A stretch of DNA of 64,000 bases from Caulobacter sp. RHG1 (GCF_013181195.1 NZ_SMZP01000006.1:62001-126000), one strand, 5' to 3'. Numbered from the stretch's first letter, positions 19,146 to 30,467 are shown. A program made the numbers and translations. The notes: generated by a model not told the origin, from the sequence alone.

Positions 19146-20222
19146 TTAGCGCCTGCGAACGGGCCGCTTGGCCGGTGTGGCGGGCGCGGGCGGCGGTGGG
19201 GGCGGCGGGGTCCAGTCGAACGCCAGCAAAAGGGTGCGCTGGCCCGGGGCCGAGTTGTCGTCCGAGACCAGGTAGATCCGCGTCGCGCCCGAGGGGGACT
19301 GCGACAGCGCCACCCCCTCGAAATTGTCGTGTGGGACCGCGCCCTCCAGCCGCAGGCTGGCGACGGTGCGCTGCTGGGCCAAGGGCTTGGTCGGGTCGGA
19401 AATGAACCGCACGGTGGCGCGCCAGCCGCGGATCGGATCGAAGCCGCGATGCAGGGTGGCGATGGCCGAGCCGTGGAAGGCCGCGAAGCCTGTCAGGCCC
19501 CAGGTGAAGTCCGGGCCCGATTGCGGCGGCAGGGCAGTGCACGCGGCCGACAGGCGGCAGATCCAGACCTCGCCCTCTTCACCGCCCACCAGATAGGCGT
19601 CGGGACCAGCGACGGGGTAGGCGGCCAGGGCTTCCATGCCCTCGTTGTCGGGGAAGATGGTCGAAGGCTTGGGAACGGGCCGGGGCGTGCCCCAGACGCC
19701 GTCCGCGCCGACCGGATAGAGCCAGATGCGATGGTCACGCTCGAAGCTGACCAGGCGGTCGCCATTGGGCATCACCGCCAGGCCCTCGGCGTCGGCCTGG
19801 GTCTTGCCCTGCAGAGGCTGGCCGTCGAGGCCCTTGAGCGGCTGCAGCTTGGTATGGGTCAGGCCGACCAGGCGGCCGGTCTCGTCCAGCTGCAGGCGGG
19901 CCTCGAACAGGTCGCCATCGTCGCTGATCGCGGTCAGCTGGTTGTCGCCGCCGATCGCCAGGTCCGACAGGCCATGCAGGCGCGAGGTGTCGTTGCTGGT
20001 CAGGGCCAGGCCGCCGGCATAGACGAAGCCGTCGACGGTGGTCTTGGCCGGGTTGGCGGCGTCCAGCGGCACCGGGGTGGCGAGGACAGTGATCTCGGGG
20101 CCGGCCTTGACCGGGGCGGCGGGAATGACGACCGGCGCCGGCCGCTTGGGCGTGCACTGGGTCGCCAGGCCGCTGAAGCCGCCGATCAGACCCAGGACCA
20201 GCGCCGTGCGCAGACCGATCAC
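19146..20222 (-). CDS. Exported esterase-like/phytase-like beta-propeller protein
   Basis: A 358-aa protein with an N-terminal hydrophobic export segment ([20 protein letters not shown]; the Cys gives an imperfect lipobox). The rest fits the esterase-like activity of phytase domain: repeated [40 protein letters not shown] and DNEGMEALA blocks, i.e. blades carrying acidic metal-site residues. The substrate is unknown. Its start overlaps the cobT stop by 4 bases, so the two are co-translated. The C-terminus is Pro- and Arg-rich ([19 protein letters not shown]). Confidence 0.8.
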   Translation of the reverse strand: MIGLRTALVLGLIGGFSGLATQCTPKRPAPVVIPAAPVKAGPEITVLATPVPLDAANPAKTTVDGFVYAGGLALTSNDTSRLHGLSDLAIGGDNQLTAISDDGDLFEARLQLDETGRLVGLTHTKLQPLKGLDGQPLQGKTQADAEGLAVMPNGDRLVSFERDHRIWLYPVGADGVWGTPRPVPKPSTIFPDNEGMEALAAYPVAGPDAYLVGGEEGEVWICRLSAACTALPPQSGPDFTWGLTGFAAFHGSAIATLHRGFDPIRGWRATVRFISDPTKPLAQQRTVASLRLEGAVPHDNFEGVALSQSPSGATRIYLVSDDNSAPGQRTLLLAFDWTPPPPPPPAPATPAKRPVRRR

Positions 20223-22159
20223 GCGGGGACCTTGCCCGTCTTGGGGCCGGTCTTGGCGGCCTGCGGCGTGACGACCGGCAGCGGAGCCAGCAGGCCGCGC
20301 GTGCGGGCCACAGCGCGTGGTTCTTCCTCGAAGAGGGCCGCCAGCTGTTCGACCAGCACGCCGCCCAGCTGCTCGACGTCGACGATGGTGACGGCGCGGC
20401 GATAGTAGCGCGTGACGTCGTGGCCGATGCCGATGGCGATCAGCTCCACGGGGCTCTTGCCCTCGATCTCGGCGATGACCTGGCGCAAGTGGCGCTCCAG
20501 ATAGTGACCCGAATTGACGCTCAGGGTGCTGTCATCCACCGGCGCGCCGTCGGAGATCACCATCAGAATGCGGCGGGCTTCGGGCCGGGCGATGACGCGC
20601 TGGTGCGCCCACATCAGCGCCTCGCCGTCGATGTTCTCTTTCAGCAGCCCTTCGCGCATCATCAGGCCCAGGTTCTTGCGGGCTCTTCTCCAGGGCGCGT
20701 CGGCGGCCTTGTAGATGATGTGGCGCAGGTCGTTCAGGCGGCCCGGGGCAGCGGGCTTGCCCGACTTGATCCACTCGTCGCGACTGGACCCGCCCTTCCA
20801 GGCGCGGGTGGTGAAGCCCAGCACCTCGGTCTTGACCCCGCAGCGCTCCAGGGTGCGCGCCAGGATGTCGGCGCAGATCGCCGCCACCATGATCGGGCGG
20901 CCGCGCATCGAGCCGGAGTTGTCGATCAGCAGGGTTACGACCGTGTCGCGGAACTCCTGGTCCTCTTCCTGCTTGAACGACAGGGGCGCGGTCGGGTCGA
21001 TGATCACCCGCGTCAGGCGGGCGACGTCTAGCATCCCTTCCTCGAGATCGAAGGTCCAGGCGCGGTTCTGTTGGGCCAGCAGGCGACGCTGCAGCTTGTT
21101 GGCCAGGCGCGAGACGACGCTGGAAAGCGCGGTCAGCTGCTGGTCGAGATAGGCGCGCAGCCGGGTCAGCTCCTCGGCGTCGCACAGGTCTTCGGCGTCG
21201 ACGACCTCGTCATAGGCCGTGGTGTAGATCTTGTAGAGCGGCTCGCCGTTCTGCGCGGGGCCGGTATCGGGACGGGCGGCCTTGGCGCCGTCGCCCATGT
21301 CGGGCTGCTCGTCGGTCTCCTCGACCTCGCCGTCCTGGTCCGACTGGACCATTTCCTCGTCGCCGGCTTCGGTCTCGCGGTCGGAGGCCTCGCTCTCCTG
21401 CGGCGAGGAGCCCTCGGGCTGCTCGCCTTCGCCCTCGCCCTGATCCTCGTCGGACTGTTCGGTCGGCGTGTCGTCCTCGCCCTCGTCCTCCTGGTCGTCC
21501 GACTGCTCGGCGTCGGTCATCTCCTCGGAGAGGTCCAGGTCGCGCAGGATCTCGCGGGTGACCCGGGCGAAGGCGGCCTGATCGTCGATGGCGGCGGCCA
21601 GGCGGTCCAGGTCCTTGCCGGCCCGCAGTTCGATGTCGTTGCGCAGGATGTCGACCAGGGCCTTGGCCCCATCGGGCGGGGCGTCGCCGGTCAGGCGCTC
21701 GCGCACCATCAGGCCCAGGATCTCGGCCATGGGGGCCGACTGGCGGTCGGTGGCCACCGCGCGGGTCAGGCCCTGCTTTTCCAGCCGGGCCTCCAGCGCG
21801 GCCGTCAGGTTCTGTCGGACGCCGCCCAGGGCGTTGGCGCCGATGGCTTCCAGTCGCGCCTGCTCGATCGACTCGAAGGCGGCCTGGCCGTCGGGCGAGG
21901 AGGGACGGGCGCGGGCGTGGGCGATCGCGTCGTGGTGCGCCAGGCGCAGGGCCATCTGGTCGGCCAGGCCGCGGATGCGCGCGGCTTCCTTGGACGACAG
22001 ATCGCGGGGGGGATGCGGCAGCACGGCGCGCTTGCCCAGCAATTGGGGACCGTCACCGGAGAACACGACCTCCAGGTCCGGGGTCTCGGCGAGCGAGCGG
22101 GCCGCGTGGGCCAGGGCGCGCTTGAAGGGCTCGGTCGGGCTTTCGGGCTTGGAGACCAT
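20219..22159 (-). CDS. cobT: Cobaltochelatase subunit CobT
   Basis: A 646-aa subunit of the aerobic ATP-dependent cobaltochelatase (with CobS and CobN) that inserts cobalt in cobalamin synthesis. A long acidic linker (about residues 215-300, many Glu/Asp/Gln) is followed by a von Willebrand A-type domain with the MIDAS motif [11 protein letters not shown]. Both are typical of CobT. cobS is not visible in the window. The downstream gene for the esterase-like protein overlaps by 4 bases. Confidence 0.93.
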   Translation of the reverse strand: MVSKPESPTEPFKRALAHAARSLAETPDLEVVFSGDGPQLLGKRAVLPHPPRDLSSKEAARIRGLADQMALRLAHHDAIAHARARPSSPDGQAAFESIEQARLEAIGANALGGVRQNLTAALEARLEKQGLTRAVATDRQSAPMAEILGLMVRERLTGDAPPDGAKALVDILRNDIELRAGKDLDRLAAAIDDQAAFARVTREILRDLDLSEEMTDAEQSDDQEDEGEDDTPTEQSDEDQGEGEGEQPEGSSPQESEASDRETEAGDEEMVQSDQDGEVEETDEQPDMGDGAKAARPDTGPAQNGEPLYKIYTTAYDEVVDAEDLCDAEELTRLRAYLDQQLTALSSVVSRLANKLQRRLLAQQNRAWTFDLEEGMLDVARLTRVIIDPTAPLSFKQEEDQEFRDTVVTLLIDNSGSMRGRPIMVAAICADILARTLERCGVKTEVLGFTTRAWKGGSSRDEWIKSGKPAAPGRLNDLRHIIYKAADAPWRRARKNLGLMMREGLLKENIDGEALMWAHQRVIARPEARRILMVISDGAPVDDSTLSVNSGHYLERHLRQVIAEIEGKSPVELIAIGIGHDVTRYYRRAVTIVDVEQLGGVLVEQLAALFEEEPRAVARTRGLLAPLPVVTPQAAKTGPKTGKVPA

Positions 22160-22265
22160 GCGTCTGGGTTAGCGACGTCGGGCGGCGAAAACAAGGAACG
22201 GCGTGCGCGGGCGCGACGTTGATTTGCCAACAGCGCCGCTTTGGCGCTCGAAGAGGGAAATAGAC

Positions 22266-22442
22266 ATGTTGAAGTGGGCCATCATTCTCGCCGTCGTCGC
22301 CCTGATCGCCGGGGCCCTGGGCTTCACGGGCATCGCCGGCGCCGCGGCCGGCGTGGCCAAGATCCTGTTCTTCATCTTCCTGATCGGCGTGGTGATCATG
22401 CTGGTGCTCGGCGCGACGGTATTCAAGGCGGTCGCGAAATAG
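22266..22442 (+). CDS. DUF1328 small membrane protein
   Basis: A 58-aa protein with two hydrophobic segments ([39 protein letters not shown]) around a Gly/Ala turn ([11 protein letters not shown]). This is the DUF1328/YtjA family of small inner-membrane proteins of unknown function. The ATG at 22266 was chosen over 22203 because the extra residues are not conserved in type. GAGGGAAA upstream can serve as ribosome binding site. Confidence 0.9.
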   Translation: MLKWAIILAVVALIAGALGFTGIAGAAAGVAKILFFIFLIGVVIMLVLGATVFKAVAK

Positions 22443-22446
22443 ACGA

Positions 22447-22473
22447 AGGCTCCCCCGCGCCACGGGGGAGCCT
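22447..22473. terminator. Bidirectional terminator
   Basis: Perfect 10-bp arms (AGGCTCCCCC / GGGGGAGCCT) with a 7-base loop, placed between the convergent DUF1328 and DUF3089 genes. T-runs are short, so efficiency is uncertain. Confidence 0.65.
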
Positions 22474-22478
22474 CATTC

Positions 22479-23642
22479 CTATTTAGCGGCGTAGGTCTTC
22501 GCCTGCCGCCCGACCAGCGTCAGCAGGTCGCCCATGGCCAGGTTCATGTCGATCAGGTGCAGGCCCCAGTCCTTCAGCACCACGCCGTTCACGGCCACGT
22601 CGCCCGTGATCTCGTCGGTGCGAGGATCGGCCGGGTCGGCGTTGACCTTCACCGCCAGATAGCTGAACTCGCCCTCGCTGACACAGTGGGCTGACAGCAG
22701 GCCTGGTAGCGCCACGAACGGCGTGGTCACCGTCAGGTCCTTGGCGAACGGCGCAGGCGGTTGTCCCGAGACTGCGCCGAAGCCCTTGCTGCTCAGATAG
22801 GCGTGCAGCACCGCCTCGTCGGTCGAGGCCTTGCCGGCCACCAGGGCGGCGGGGTTCACGCAAGCCGCGCGATGGCCCTGTTCATCGGTCTTGCCGAAGC
22901 GGCTGTTGGCCGGCGGCGGGCTGGTCTCGCGAAACGAGACGTAGGAGACGAGGCATCCGGCCTGGTCGGCCTTGGCGCAGGTCGGGATCGAGTGGAACTT
23001 GCCGGCCGCATCGACCGGGGCATTCATGCCGATGACCAGGGCCGAGATCATCTGCTTCTGGGCCGGCTGGCCGTCGATTTCGTTCTTCAGCAGGTCCAGG
23101 ACCATGCGCGCGCCCTGGCTGTGGCCGATCAGGACCACGCCGCGTCCCTTGTTCCCGTTGGCCAGGTACCAGCGCCAGGCGTCGCGCACGTCGCCGTATG
23201 CGAGGACCCCGTTGCCCGGCGAGGGCTGGCCCATCATCACTTGGCGCAGAGCGGCCAGGGTCACCTGGCGGTACATCGGCGCAAACACCCGGCACTGGCC
23301 GGCGAAGCGGGCCAGCTGCATGTCGACCACACGCTTCTCAGCGTCGTCGATGCTCATGTCGCTGTTGCCGCCCGGATCGGTCGATACGGTCGGATAGACA
23401 TAGAAGCAGTCATAAGCCGGCTTGGCGGCGGCCTTGAAGGCCTCGGTCGCGGTCTTGCCGTTGGCCTGGACGATGGTGGTGGTCTGGTCGACGGCGCAGG
23501 CGTCGGCGCGGCCGGGCAGGCACAGCCAGTTGTCGGTCTTGCCATAGTCGTTGGGCGCGGTGTTCGCCGGGGCTTGAGCACCGGCCGGACTCGCCAGAGC
23601 CAGGCCTATCGTCAGGCCGAGCGCGGCCAGCATCTTCGTCAT
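22479..23642 (-). CDS. DUF3089 family exported alpha/beta hydrolase
   Basis: A 387-aa protein with a signal peptide (MTKMLAALGLTIGLALASPAGAQA). It carries the nucleophile elbow GHSQG (in VVLIGHSQGARMV), as in lipases and esterases, and the DUF3089 signatures DCFYVYPTVS near the start and AGQCRVFAPMYRQ. Substrate unknown; periplasmic or secreted. The longer ORF to 24422 runs through the opposite-strand gene and was not used. The ATG at 23640-23642 opens the signal peptide. Confidence 0.85.
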   Translation of the reverse strand: MTKMLAALGLTIGLALASPAGAQAPANTAPNDYGKTDNWLCLPGRADACAVDQTTTIVQANGKTATEAFKAAAKPAYDCFYVYPTVSTDPGGNSDMSIDDAEKRVVDMQLARFAGQCRVFAPMYRQVTLAALRQVMMGQPSPGNGVLAYGDVRDAWRWYLANGNKGRGVVLIGHSQGARMVLDLLKNEIDGQPAQKQMISALVIGMNAPVDAAGKFHSIPTCAKADQAGCLVSYVSFRETSPPPANSRFGKTDEQGHRAACVNPAALVAGKASTDEAVLHAYLSSKGFGAVSGQPPAPFAKDLTVTTPFVALPGLLSAHCVSEGEFSYLAVKVNADPADPRTDEITGDVAVNGVVLKDWGLHLIDMNLAMGDLLTLVGRQAKTYAAK

Positions 23643-23798
23643 CGCGTTTCTCCCCAGGTGCGTTTTCGAACGCCCGTTTGGCGCGGAGCATGGCCAAAAG
23701 CGCAGCGGTCGCCAAGGGGGCTTGGCCCGAAGGTTGCGGGGAGAGGCCGGAGTCGTCCCGCCCTGGGACGGCGCTGCTTTCTCGTATCGAGGTCGACG

Positions 23799-24803
23799 AT
23801 GACCCTTCGGACCCTTCTCCTGCTCGGCGCCACGGCGGCTTTCGCCGGCGGCGCGGCCGTTTCGCCCGTCTTGGCCGACGGCTATCCCGGCGCGCCGGTG
23901 CGTGGCGAACACGTCCCGAAACGGGCCAAGGCGCACAAGGCCCCGGCCGCGCGGACCAAGATCGTCTATGTCGACCGTATCGTCGAAAAGCAGGTCCCGG
24001 TCTATGTCGATCGCCCCACGACCCAGGTGGTCGAGAAGGTGGTCGAAAAGCCGGTGATCATCGAGCGCCAGGTCGCGGTCGAAAAGCGCGTCGAGGTGCC
24101 GGTCGAGCGCATCGTCCAGGTCCCCGTCGAGCGGATCGTGGAAAAGAAGGTCTATGTCGACCGCCCGGTGGACCGCATCGTCGAGAAGCGGGTCGAGGTT
24201 CCTGTGGACCGCCCCGTCTATGTCGATCGTCCCGTGCCGGTCGAGGGGCCGCGCGAGGTGGTCGACAAGATCATCCAGGTGCCGGTCTATGTTTATGTCG
24301 ACCGCCCGGTTGAGCGTCCGGTGTATGTGCCGGCCCCGCAGCAGCCAGCGCCGTGCGTTCAGGTGTGCGGCGGCGACCACGCCCACTACGGCTACGGCCA
24401 GGGCTATCAGTCGTCCGAGCAATCCTATTACGAGGAAAGCCGCGAAAGCTCATCATACAGCAGCGGCGGCGGCTCATACTACGGCGGCAATTCCTACACT
24501 GGCCGCTATGCGCCGGGCGGTGGCTGGAACCCGCGCGCCGAGCCTTCCGAGGCCTGGGGCTACTATCCCGAACCGCCGCCGCTGCCGATGGGCTATGTCG
24601 GCGCGCAGTCGGGCGGACGCGGGGGTGGCTATGGCGGCTACGGCCTGGTGGGCGGCGGTGGCTGGGCTGGCGGTCACGCCGGGGGCTATGCCTCCAGCTC
24701 GGCCTCGGCCGCCGCTTCGGCGTCGACCTCCGTACGAGTCGGCGGTGGCGGTCACGGCGGCGGCGGTTGCAGCCGCTGCGGGGGCGGCGGCAAGGGCCAC
24801 TAG
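23799..24803 (+). CDS. Exported charged-repeat protein with Gly/Tyr/Ser-rich C-terminus
   Basis: A 334-aa protein of unusual composition. After a signal peptide (about 1-26) comes a region of about 130 residues (about 50-183) made of short repeats of type (I/V)VEK-x-V-x-VPV-(E/D)R-(I/P)V and VYVDRP, strictly alternating Val/Ile with Lys, Glu, Arg and Pro. The rest is rich in Tyr, Ser and Gly (YGYGQGYQSSEQSYYEE, then SYYGGNSYTGRYAPGG) and ends CSRCGGGGKGH. The first part resembles the charged repeat motif described for alveolin-like proteins; the second resembles flexible surface or matrix proteins. The ATG at 23799 was chosen because it opens the signal peptide. Function unknown; a structural envelope role is inference. 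Confidence 0.8.
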   Translation: MTLRTLLLLGATAAFAGGAAVSPVLADGYPGAPVRGEHVPKRAKAHKAPAARTKIVYVDRIVEKQVPVYVDRPTTQVVEKVVEKPVIIERQVAVEKRVEVPVERIVQVPVERIVEKKVYVDRPVDRIVEKRVEVPVDRPVYVDRPVPVEGPREVVDKIIQVPVYVYVDRPVERPVYVPAPQQPAPCVQVCGGDHAHYGYGQGYQSSEQSYYEESRESSSYSSGGGSYYGGNSYTGRYAPGGGWNPRAEPSEAWGYYPEPPPLPMGYVGAQSGGRGGGYGGYGLVGGGGWAGGHAGGYASSSASAAASASTSVRVGGGGHGGGGCSRCGGGGKGH

Positions 24804-24804
24804 C

Positions 24805-25119
24805 TTACAACGACAGCCAGCGCCGCGGGTTCTTGTCCCCCAGCGCCCGCGCCTCGCCGGGCTTGAGGCCCAGGTCGCGCATGCGGAAGGCCAGGATCTC
24901 GCGCAGGGCCTCGACGGGCTCCTTGCCGCTCACGGGGCTGGACGCCACGGAGCCGGCGTTCATCGCCATGTCGACGGCCGTCCACTCGGCCTGGGCGCGG
25001 TCGGCCTTGCCGACGGCGAAGTAGTGGCGGACAGGGACGCGCTCGCCCGGGACCTCGACCATCACGCCGATGACCCAGCCTTGAACGATCAGATCGGCGT
25101 CGGGGCGTTGGCGGAACAT
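24805..25119 (-). CDS. Conserved-looking hypothetical protein (104 aa)
   Basis: A 104-aa soluble protein with no domain I can name. It begins MFRQRPDADLIVQGWVIGVM and ends in a basic/hydrophobic tail (KNPRRWLSL). There is no signal peptide. Its stop lies two bases from the stop of the convergent charged-repeat gene. The coding frame fits the third-position GC bias of its neighbours, which supports it being real. Confidence 0.65.
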   Translation of the reverse strand: MFRQRPDADLIVQGWVIGVMVEVPGERVPVRHYFAVGKADRAQAEWTAVDMAMNAGSVASSPVSGKEPVEALREILAFRMRDLGLKPGEARALGDKNPRRWLSL

Positions 25120-25160
25120 GGGCGGGATGTAGTCTTCCCCGCGTCGTCCGCAAAGGGGCT

Positions 25161-25292
25161 CTAGCCGATCAGCTGGAACGCCGCCTGACTGATCAGGCCC
25201 AGGGCCAGCCAGACTGAAAGCCCCAGGACCACCAGCGTGGTCCGCGATTGCCGCCGGCGGCGGTAAGTGGGGGACAGACGCATCGACGTCAT
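25161..25292 (-). CDS. Small single-pass membrane protein (43 aa)
   Basis: An ORF of 43 codons: a basic N-terminus (MTSMRLSPTYRRRRQSR) followed by one hydrophobic segment (TTLVVLGLSVWLALGLI) and a short tail. A very good ribosome binding site, GGGAGG, lies 5 bases before the ATG at 25290-25292. The positive-inside rule predicts a cytoplasmic N-terminus. No family recognised. Confidence 0.6.
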   Translation of the reverse strand: MTSMRLSPTYRRRRQSRTTLVVLGLSVWLALGLISQAAFQLIG

Positions 25293-25390
25293 CACAACCT
25301 CCCAGTGCCCAATTCTTGCCACATCGTTAACGTCGGCAGGCGGACATTGGATGCGCGTGGCAGGCGATTTTCGGCTCAGCCCCGAACACG

Positions 25391-25420
25391 AAAAAGGGCG
25401 GAGCCTTTCGGCCCCGCCCT
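25391..25420 (-). terminator. Rho-independent terminator of groESL
   Basis: On the minus strand AGGGCGGGGCC and GGCTCCGCCCT pair around a GAAA-type loop and are followed by TTTTT. It lies 34 bases after the groEL stop. Confidence 0.9.
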
Positions 25421-25453
25421 GATCCGTTTTCAGCGGTAGGCTGAACTTCTAGA

Positions 25454-27160
<1,707 letters not shown>

Positions 27161-27451
27161 TTAGCCCTCGACCACGCCCAGGACGTCGCTTTCCTTCATG
27201 ATCAGGAGGTCCTGACCGTCGACCTTCACTTCCGTGCCCGACCACTTGCCGAACAGGATGCGGTCGCCAGCCTTGACGTCCAGAGCGACGACGTCGCCCT
27301 TGTCGTTACGCGCGCCGGGGCCGACGGCGACGACTTCGCCTTCCTGCGGCTTTTCCTTGGCGGTGTCGGGGATGATGATCCCGCCCTTGGTCTTGGTTTC
27401 TTCTTCGACGCGCTTCACGAGGACGCGGTCGCCCAGGGGACGAAATTTCAT
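27161..27451 (-). CDS. groES: 10-kDa co-chaperonin GroES
   Basis: A 96-aa lid protein of the GroEL chamber. The start [21 protein letters not shown] and the mobile loop ([16 protein letters not shown]) are diagnostic. The ATG at 27449-27451 was chosen; the ORF extends to 27529 but that part contains the operator. It is first in the groESL operon. Confidence 0.98.
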   Translation of the reverse strand: MKFRPLGDRVLVKRVEEETKTKGGIIIPDTAKEKPQEGEVVAVGPGARNDKGDVVALDVKAGDRILFGKWSGTEVKVDGQDLLIMKESDVLGVVEG

Positions 27452-27512
27452 GGATGTTCTCCGTCGGAACGGTTTGAAATAAAGGCTTCGCTGGTCCGGG
27501 GGAGCGGTGCTG

Positions 27513-27539
27513 TTAGCAGTCGCTCCCATCGAGTGCCAA
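27513..27539 (-). promoter_or_regulatory. CIRCE operator (HrcA site) of groESL
   Basis: TTAGCAGTC-N9-GAGTGCCAA matches the CIRCE consensus TTAGCACTC-N9-GAGTGCTAA with one change in each arm. HrcA binding here represses the operon. It lies just downstream of the promoter at 27550-27578. Confidence 0.92.
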
Positions 27540-27549
27540 CGTCGGGCGT

Positions 27550-27578
27550 GAGTTAGGCAGCCCCCTCTGGGGAGTCAA
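27550..27578 (-). promoter_or_regulatory. Promoter of groESL
   Basis: On the minus strand TTGACT (27573-27578) and TAACTC (27550-27555) are 17 bases apart and upstream of CIRCE. The CTTGAC/CCCC composition could also suit the heat-shock sigma factor. Confidence 0.6.
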
Positions 27579-27628
27579 GAACGCCAGCCGCGAACTTTTC
27601 GCGAAGGGTTAATGAGGAGTGGGCTTCC

Positions 27629-28039
27629 GTGATCGACCATATGGGTGTGAGCGTCCGTGATCTCCAGGCGGCGAAGGCGTTTTATGACGCCGCGTTCGCG
27701 CCGCTGGGGATCGGTGTCGTGATGAGCGTCAGCGCCGAGGAGACCGGGAGTACGGCCTTCTTCGGCTATGGTCCGACCTCGGATCGCCGCGACATCCAGG
27801 CCGGCAAGCCCAGTTTCTGGGTCTCCGAAAGCGCGACGCCGACCGGTCCGATGCACGTGGCCTTCGTCGCCGCCGACCGCGCCCAGGTCGACGCGTTCCA
27901 CGCCGCGGCCCTGGCGGCGGGCGGAACCGACAATGGGGCGCCCGGCGTGCGGCCTCATTATCATCCCAACTATTATGCGGCTTTCGTGCTTGACCCCGAC
28001 GGCCGCAACGTCGAGGCCGTCTGTCACAAGCCCGCCTGA
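27629..28039 (+). CDS. VOC family (glyoxalase-like) protein
   Basis: A 136-aa single-domain vicinal-oxygen-chelate protein. It starts MIDHMGVSVRDLQAAKAFYDAAFAPLG, the usual beta-alpha opening with a metal-ligand His, and ends with a YYAAFVLDPDGRNVEAVCHK motif that supplies the Glu ligand. Such proteins include glyoxalases, dioxygenases and resistance proteins; the reaction cannot be assigned. It is followed by a membrane-protein gene after 8 bases, so the two form a unit. The start codon is GTG. Confidence 0.88.
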   Translation: MIDHMGVSVRDLQAAKAFYDAAFAPLGIGVVMSVSAEETGSTAFFGYGPTSDRRDIQAGKPSFWVSESATPTGPMHVAFVAADRAQVDAFHAAALAAGGTDNGAPGVRPHYHPNYYAAFVLDPDGRNVEAVCHKPA

Positions 28040-28047
28040 GGTCGCCC

Positions 28048-28473
28048 ATGTCGAGTTACGTCCTGTCGCTGTTCCTGGCGGTCCTGGCCTGCGTGATCGG
28101 CGGGGTGTTGGGCGGGATGATCCTGGCGCGGCCGCAGGCGATGCTGGACCTGGCGGGTCTGGCCGACGAGACCACGCCCAAGCCGCCGCTGTTCGCCGAG
28201 GGGCGGGCGTTGGGCGGGGTCTTGATCGTGTCGCACGGCGCGGCGGCGCTCTATCTCGGCTACCAGCCCCGGATCGGTGCGGCGATGGCGCTGGTGCTGG
28301 GGATCGCCTGGCTGGGCGCGGGCCTGGGACGGGCCGTGTCGCTGATGGTCGACGGCTCAGGGGCTAGGTTCAACACGGGCGCAATGGTGTTCAACGCCCT
28401 GATCGGCGTCACCCTGTGCCTGCCGTTCTTCAACATCGGCCAGGTCGTGCTGCACGGGGCGCGGCTGGTCTAG
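28048..28473 (+). CDS. DUF4345-like membrane protein
   Basis: A 141-aa protein with four hydrophobic segments and a conserved-looking central GRALGGVLIVSHGAAALYLGY. This fits the DUF4345 group of small membrane proteins of unknown function, but the match is by pattern only. It is downstream of the VOC gene in one operon. Its stop overlaps the stop of the convergent MGMT gene by 4 bases. Confidence 0.7.
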   Translation: MSSYVLSLFLAVLACVIGGVLGGMILARPQAMLDLAGLADETTPKPPLFAEGRALGGVLIVSHGAAALYLGYQPRIGAAMALVLGIAWLGAGLGRAVSLMVDGSGARFNTGAMVFNALIGVTLCLPFFNIGQVVLHGARLV

Positions 28474-28982
28474 AGCGCGCCTTCGTGGGTGAGCAGCCAG
28501 CGCTTGCGCTCGATGCCGCCGCCGTAGCCGGTGAGCGCGCCGTTCATGCCGATCACGCGATGGCAGGGCGCGGCGAGGCTTAGCGGATTGGCGCCGTTGG
28601 CGTGGCCGGCGGCGCGGACGGCGGCCGGGCGGCCGATCCGACTGGCCAGTTCGGAATAGGTGATGGTCGCTCCGGCCGGGATCGAGCCAAGCGCCTTCCA
28701 CACGGCCGTCTGGAAATCGGTGCCGTTCGTGTCCCAGGGCAGGGGTCTCAGAGCATCCGTCTGGCCGGCGAAATATGCGGTCAGGGCGTCGCGCGTGGCG
28801 GCCGGCGCAGCGCCAGGCTCTGGCCGCAGCGGGCCGTAGTGGATCTTCAGCAGCCGATCCAGGCGGTGTTCGTAGTCGTGGAAATCGATCGCCCGCAGCA
28901 GGCCGGTCTCGTCGGTGACGACCAACAGCTCGCCGATGGGCGAGGGGAGGCGGTCGAGGAGGAGGCTGGCAGGGCGGGACAT
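28470..28982 (-). CDS. Methylated-DNA--protein cysteine methyltransferase (second copy)
   Basis: About 170 aa. It has an N-terminal ribonuclease-like part (SPIGELLVVTDETGLLRAIDF) and the MGMT domain: TYSELASRIGRPAAVRA, active-site APCHRVIG, then LTGYGGGIERKRWLL. All expected catalytic features are present, so it should repair O6-alkylguanine. It differs in length and sequence from the protein encoded at 14314-14889 and is not a recent duplicate. The start was set at the ATG at 28980-28982. Confidence 0.9.
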   Translation of the reverse strand: MSRPASLLLDRLPSPIGELLVVTDETGLLRAIDFHDYEHRLDRLLKIHYGPLRPEPGAAPAATRDALTAYFAGQTDALRPLPWDTNGTDFQTAVWKALGSIPAGATITYSELASRIGRPAAVRAAGHANGANPLSLAAPCHRVIGMNGALTGYGGGIERKRWLLTHEGAL

Positions 28983-29032
28983 GGGGCGGTTATCGCCCAT
29001 GCGCGAGGCGTCGTCCGCCCGGATTTTGCGGT

Positions 29033-29149
29033 CACTGGCCCCCACCTGACCGCTTCGCGGTCGTCCGCCCCCGGAGGGGGCAGACGGTGCGCCGCGACCC
29101 GTCTTCCCCCTTCGGGGGAGGAGGGCCGCAGGCCCGGAGGGGGCAAGTG
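29033..29149. repeat. Intergenic hairpin repeat, family A, long form
   Basis: Ends CACTGGCCCCC and GGGGGCAAGTG (one mismatch as inverted repeats). Inside are further hairpins, including GACCGCTTCGCGGTC and CCCCCTTCGGGGG. It is closely similar to 41064-41170 and to the ends of 8231-8271. It lies downstream of the acyl-CoA dehydrogenase gene. No coding capacity. Confidence 0.85.
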
Positions 29150-29159
29150 GGGGGCTAGA

Positions 29160-30467
29160 TCAGCGAATCCCCGGCACGTGCAGCGCCGCTTCCTTCTCGG
29201 CCTTCTGCTTGAACACCAGATCCCCGTACTTGCCGTATTCCATCCGCGCGATCGTGCGCTGGTGCACCTCGTCCGGGCCGTCGGCCAGGCGCAGGGTGCG
29301 GATGCCGGCATAGGCCTTGGCCAGGCCGAAGTCGGTGGTCACGCCGCCGCCGCCGTGGGCCTGGATGGCGTCGTCGATGATCTTCAGGGCAAGGCGCGGG
29401 GCCGCGACCTTGATCATGGCGATCTCCAGACGGGCCGACTTGTTGCCGGCCTTGTCCATCATGTCGGCGGCCTTCAGGCACAGCAGGCGGCACATCTCGA
29501 TGTCGATGCGGGCGTCGGCGACGCGCTCTTCCCAGACGGAGTGGTCCGAGACGTACTTGCCGAACGCCTTGCGGCTCATCAGGCGCTTGCACATCTTTTC
29601 CAGCGCGACTTCCGCCGTGCCGATGGTGCGCATGCAGTGGTGGATGCGGCCGGGGCCCAGGCGACCCTGGGCGATCTCGAAGCCGCGGCCTTCGCCCAGC
29701 AGCAGCGCGTCCTCGATCGGCACGCGCACGTCCTTGAGGATGACCTCGGCATGGCCGTGCGGGGCGTCGTCATAGCCGAACACCGGCAGCATGCGGACGA
29801 TCTCGATGCCCGGCGCGTCCAGCGGCACCAGGACCTGGCTCTGCTGCTGGTGGCGGCTGGCGTTGTCGGGATCGGTCTTGCCCATGACGATGGCGACCTT
29901 GCAGCGCGGATCGCCCACGCCCGAGGACCACCACTTGCGGCCGTTGATCACATAGTGGTCGCCGTCGCGCTCGATGCGGGTCTCGATATTGGTGGCGTCC
30001 GAGCTGGCCACCGCCGGTTCGGTCATCAGGAAGGCCGAACGGATCTCGCCGTTCATCAGCGGGCGCAGCCACTTTTCCTTCTGCGCCAGCGTGCCGTAGC
30101 GCATCAGCACTTCCATGTTGCCGGTGTCGGGCGCCGAGCAGTTGAAGACTTCCGAAGCGAAGCCGACCTTGCCCAGCTGTTCGGCGATCAGGCTGTATTC
30201 CAGATTGGTCAGCTGGACGCCCTCGAACTGGAAGGTGTCGTCGACGTGAACCTGGCCGCTGTGCGGCGGCATGAAGAAGTTCCACAGCCCGGCGGCCTTG
30301 GCTTTCGCCTTCAGCTCCTCGACGACCTGGACGATCTTCCAGCGCTCGGCGCCTAGGACGTTCATCTCGGCCTCGTAGACCGGGATCGCCGGAACGATGT
30401 GCTCGTCCATGAACGCGGTGACGCGATCCAGGAAGGCGCGCTGCTTGGGGGAGATGTCGAAGTCCAT
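29160..30467 (-). CDS. Acyl-CoA dehydrogenase family protein
   Basis: A 435-aa flavoprotein that introduces a trans-2 double bond into acyl-CoA. Visible features: an N-terminal helical domain ([23 protein letters not shown]), [16 protein letters not shown] near the FAD site, [18 protein letters not shown], and a C-terminal helical domain with [20 protein letters not shown]. This form resembles ACAD10/11-type dehydrogenases of longer or branched chains. The ATG at 30465-30467 was chosen. A palindromic CAAACAGTTGTTTG lies about 30 bases upstream, suggesting fatty-acid-responsive control. Confidence 0.93.
   Translation of the reverse strand: MDFDISPKQRAFLDRVTAFMDEHIVPAIPVYEAEMNVLGAERWKIVQVVEELKAKAKAAGLWNFFMPPHSGQVHVDDTFQFEGVQLTNLEYSLIAEQLGKVGFASEVFNCSAPDTGNMEVLMRYGTLAQKEKWLRPLMNGEIRSAFLMTEPAVASSDATNIETRIERDGDHYVINGRKWWSSGVGDPRCKVAIVMGKTDPDNASRHQQQSQVLVPLDAPGIEIVRMLPVFGYDDAPHGHAEVILKDVRVPIEDALLLGEGRGFEIAQGRLGPGRIHHCMRTIGTAEVALEKMCKRLMSRKAFGKYVSDHSVWEERVADARIDIEMCRLLCLKAADMMDKAGNKSARLEIAMIKVAAPRLALKIIDDAIQAHGGGGVTTDFGLAKAYAGIRTLRLADGPDEVHQRTIARMEYGKYGDLVFKQKAEKEAALHVPGIR

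Noticed and set aside
23643..24422. N-terminal extension of the DUF3089 hydrolase to 24422
   Set aside because: The extension is antisense to the charged-repeat gene, and the ATG at 23642 opens a clear signal peptide.
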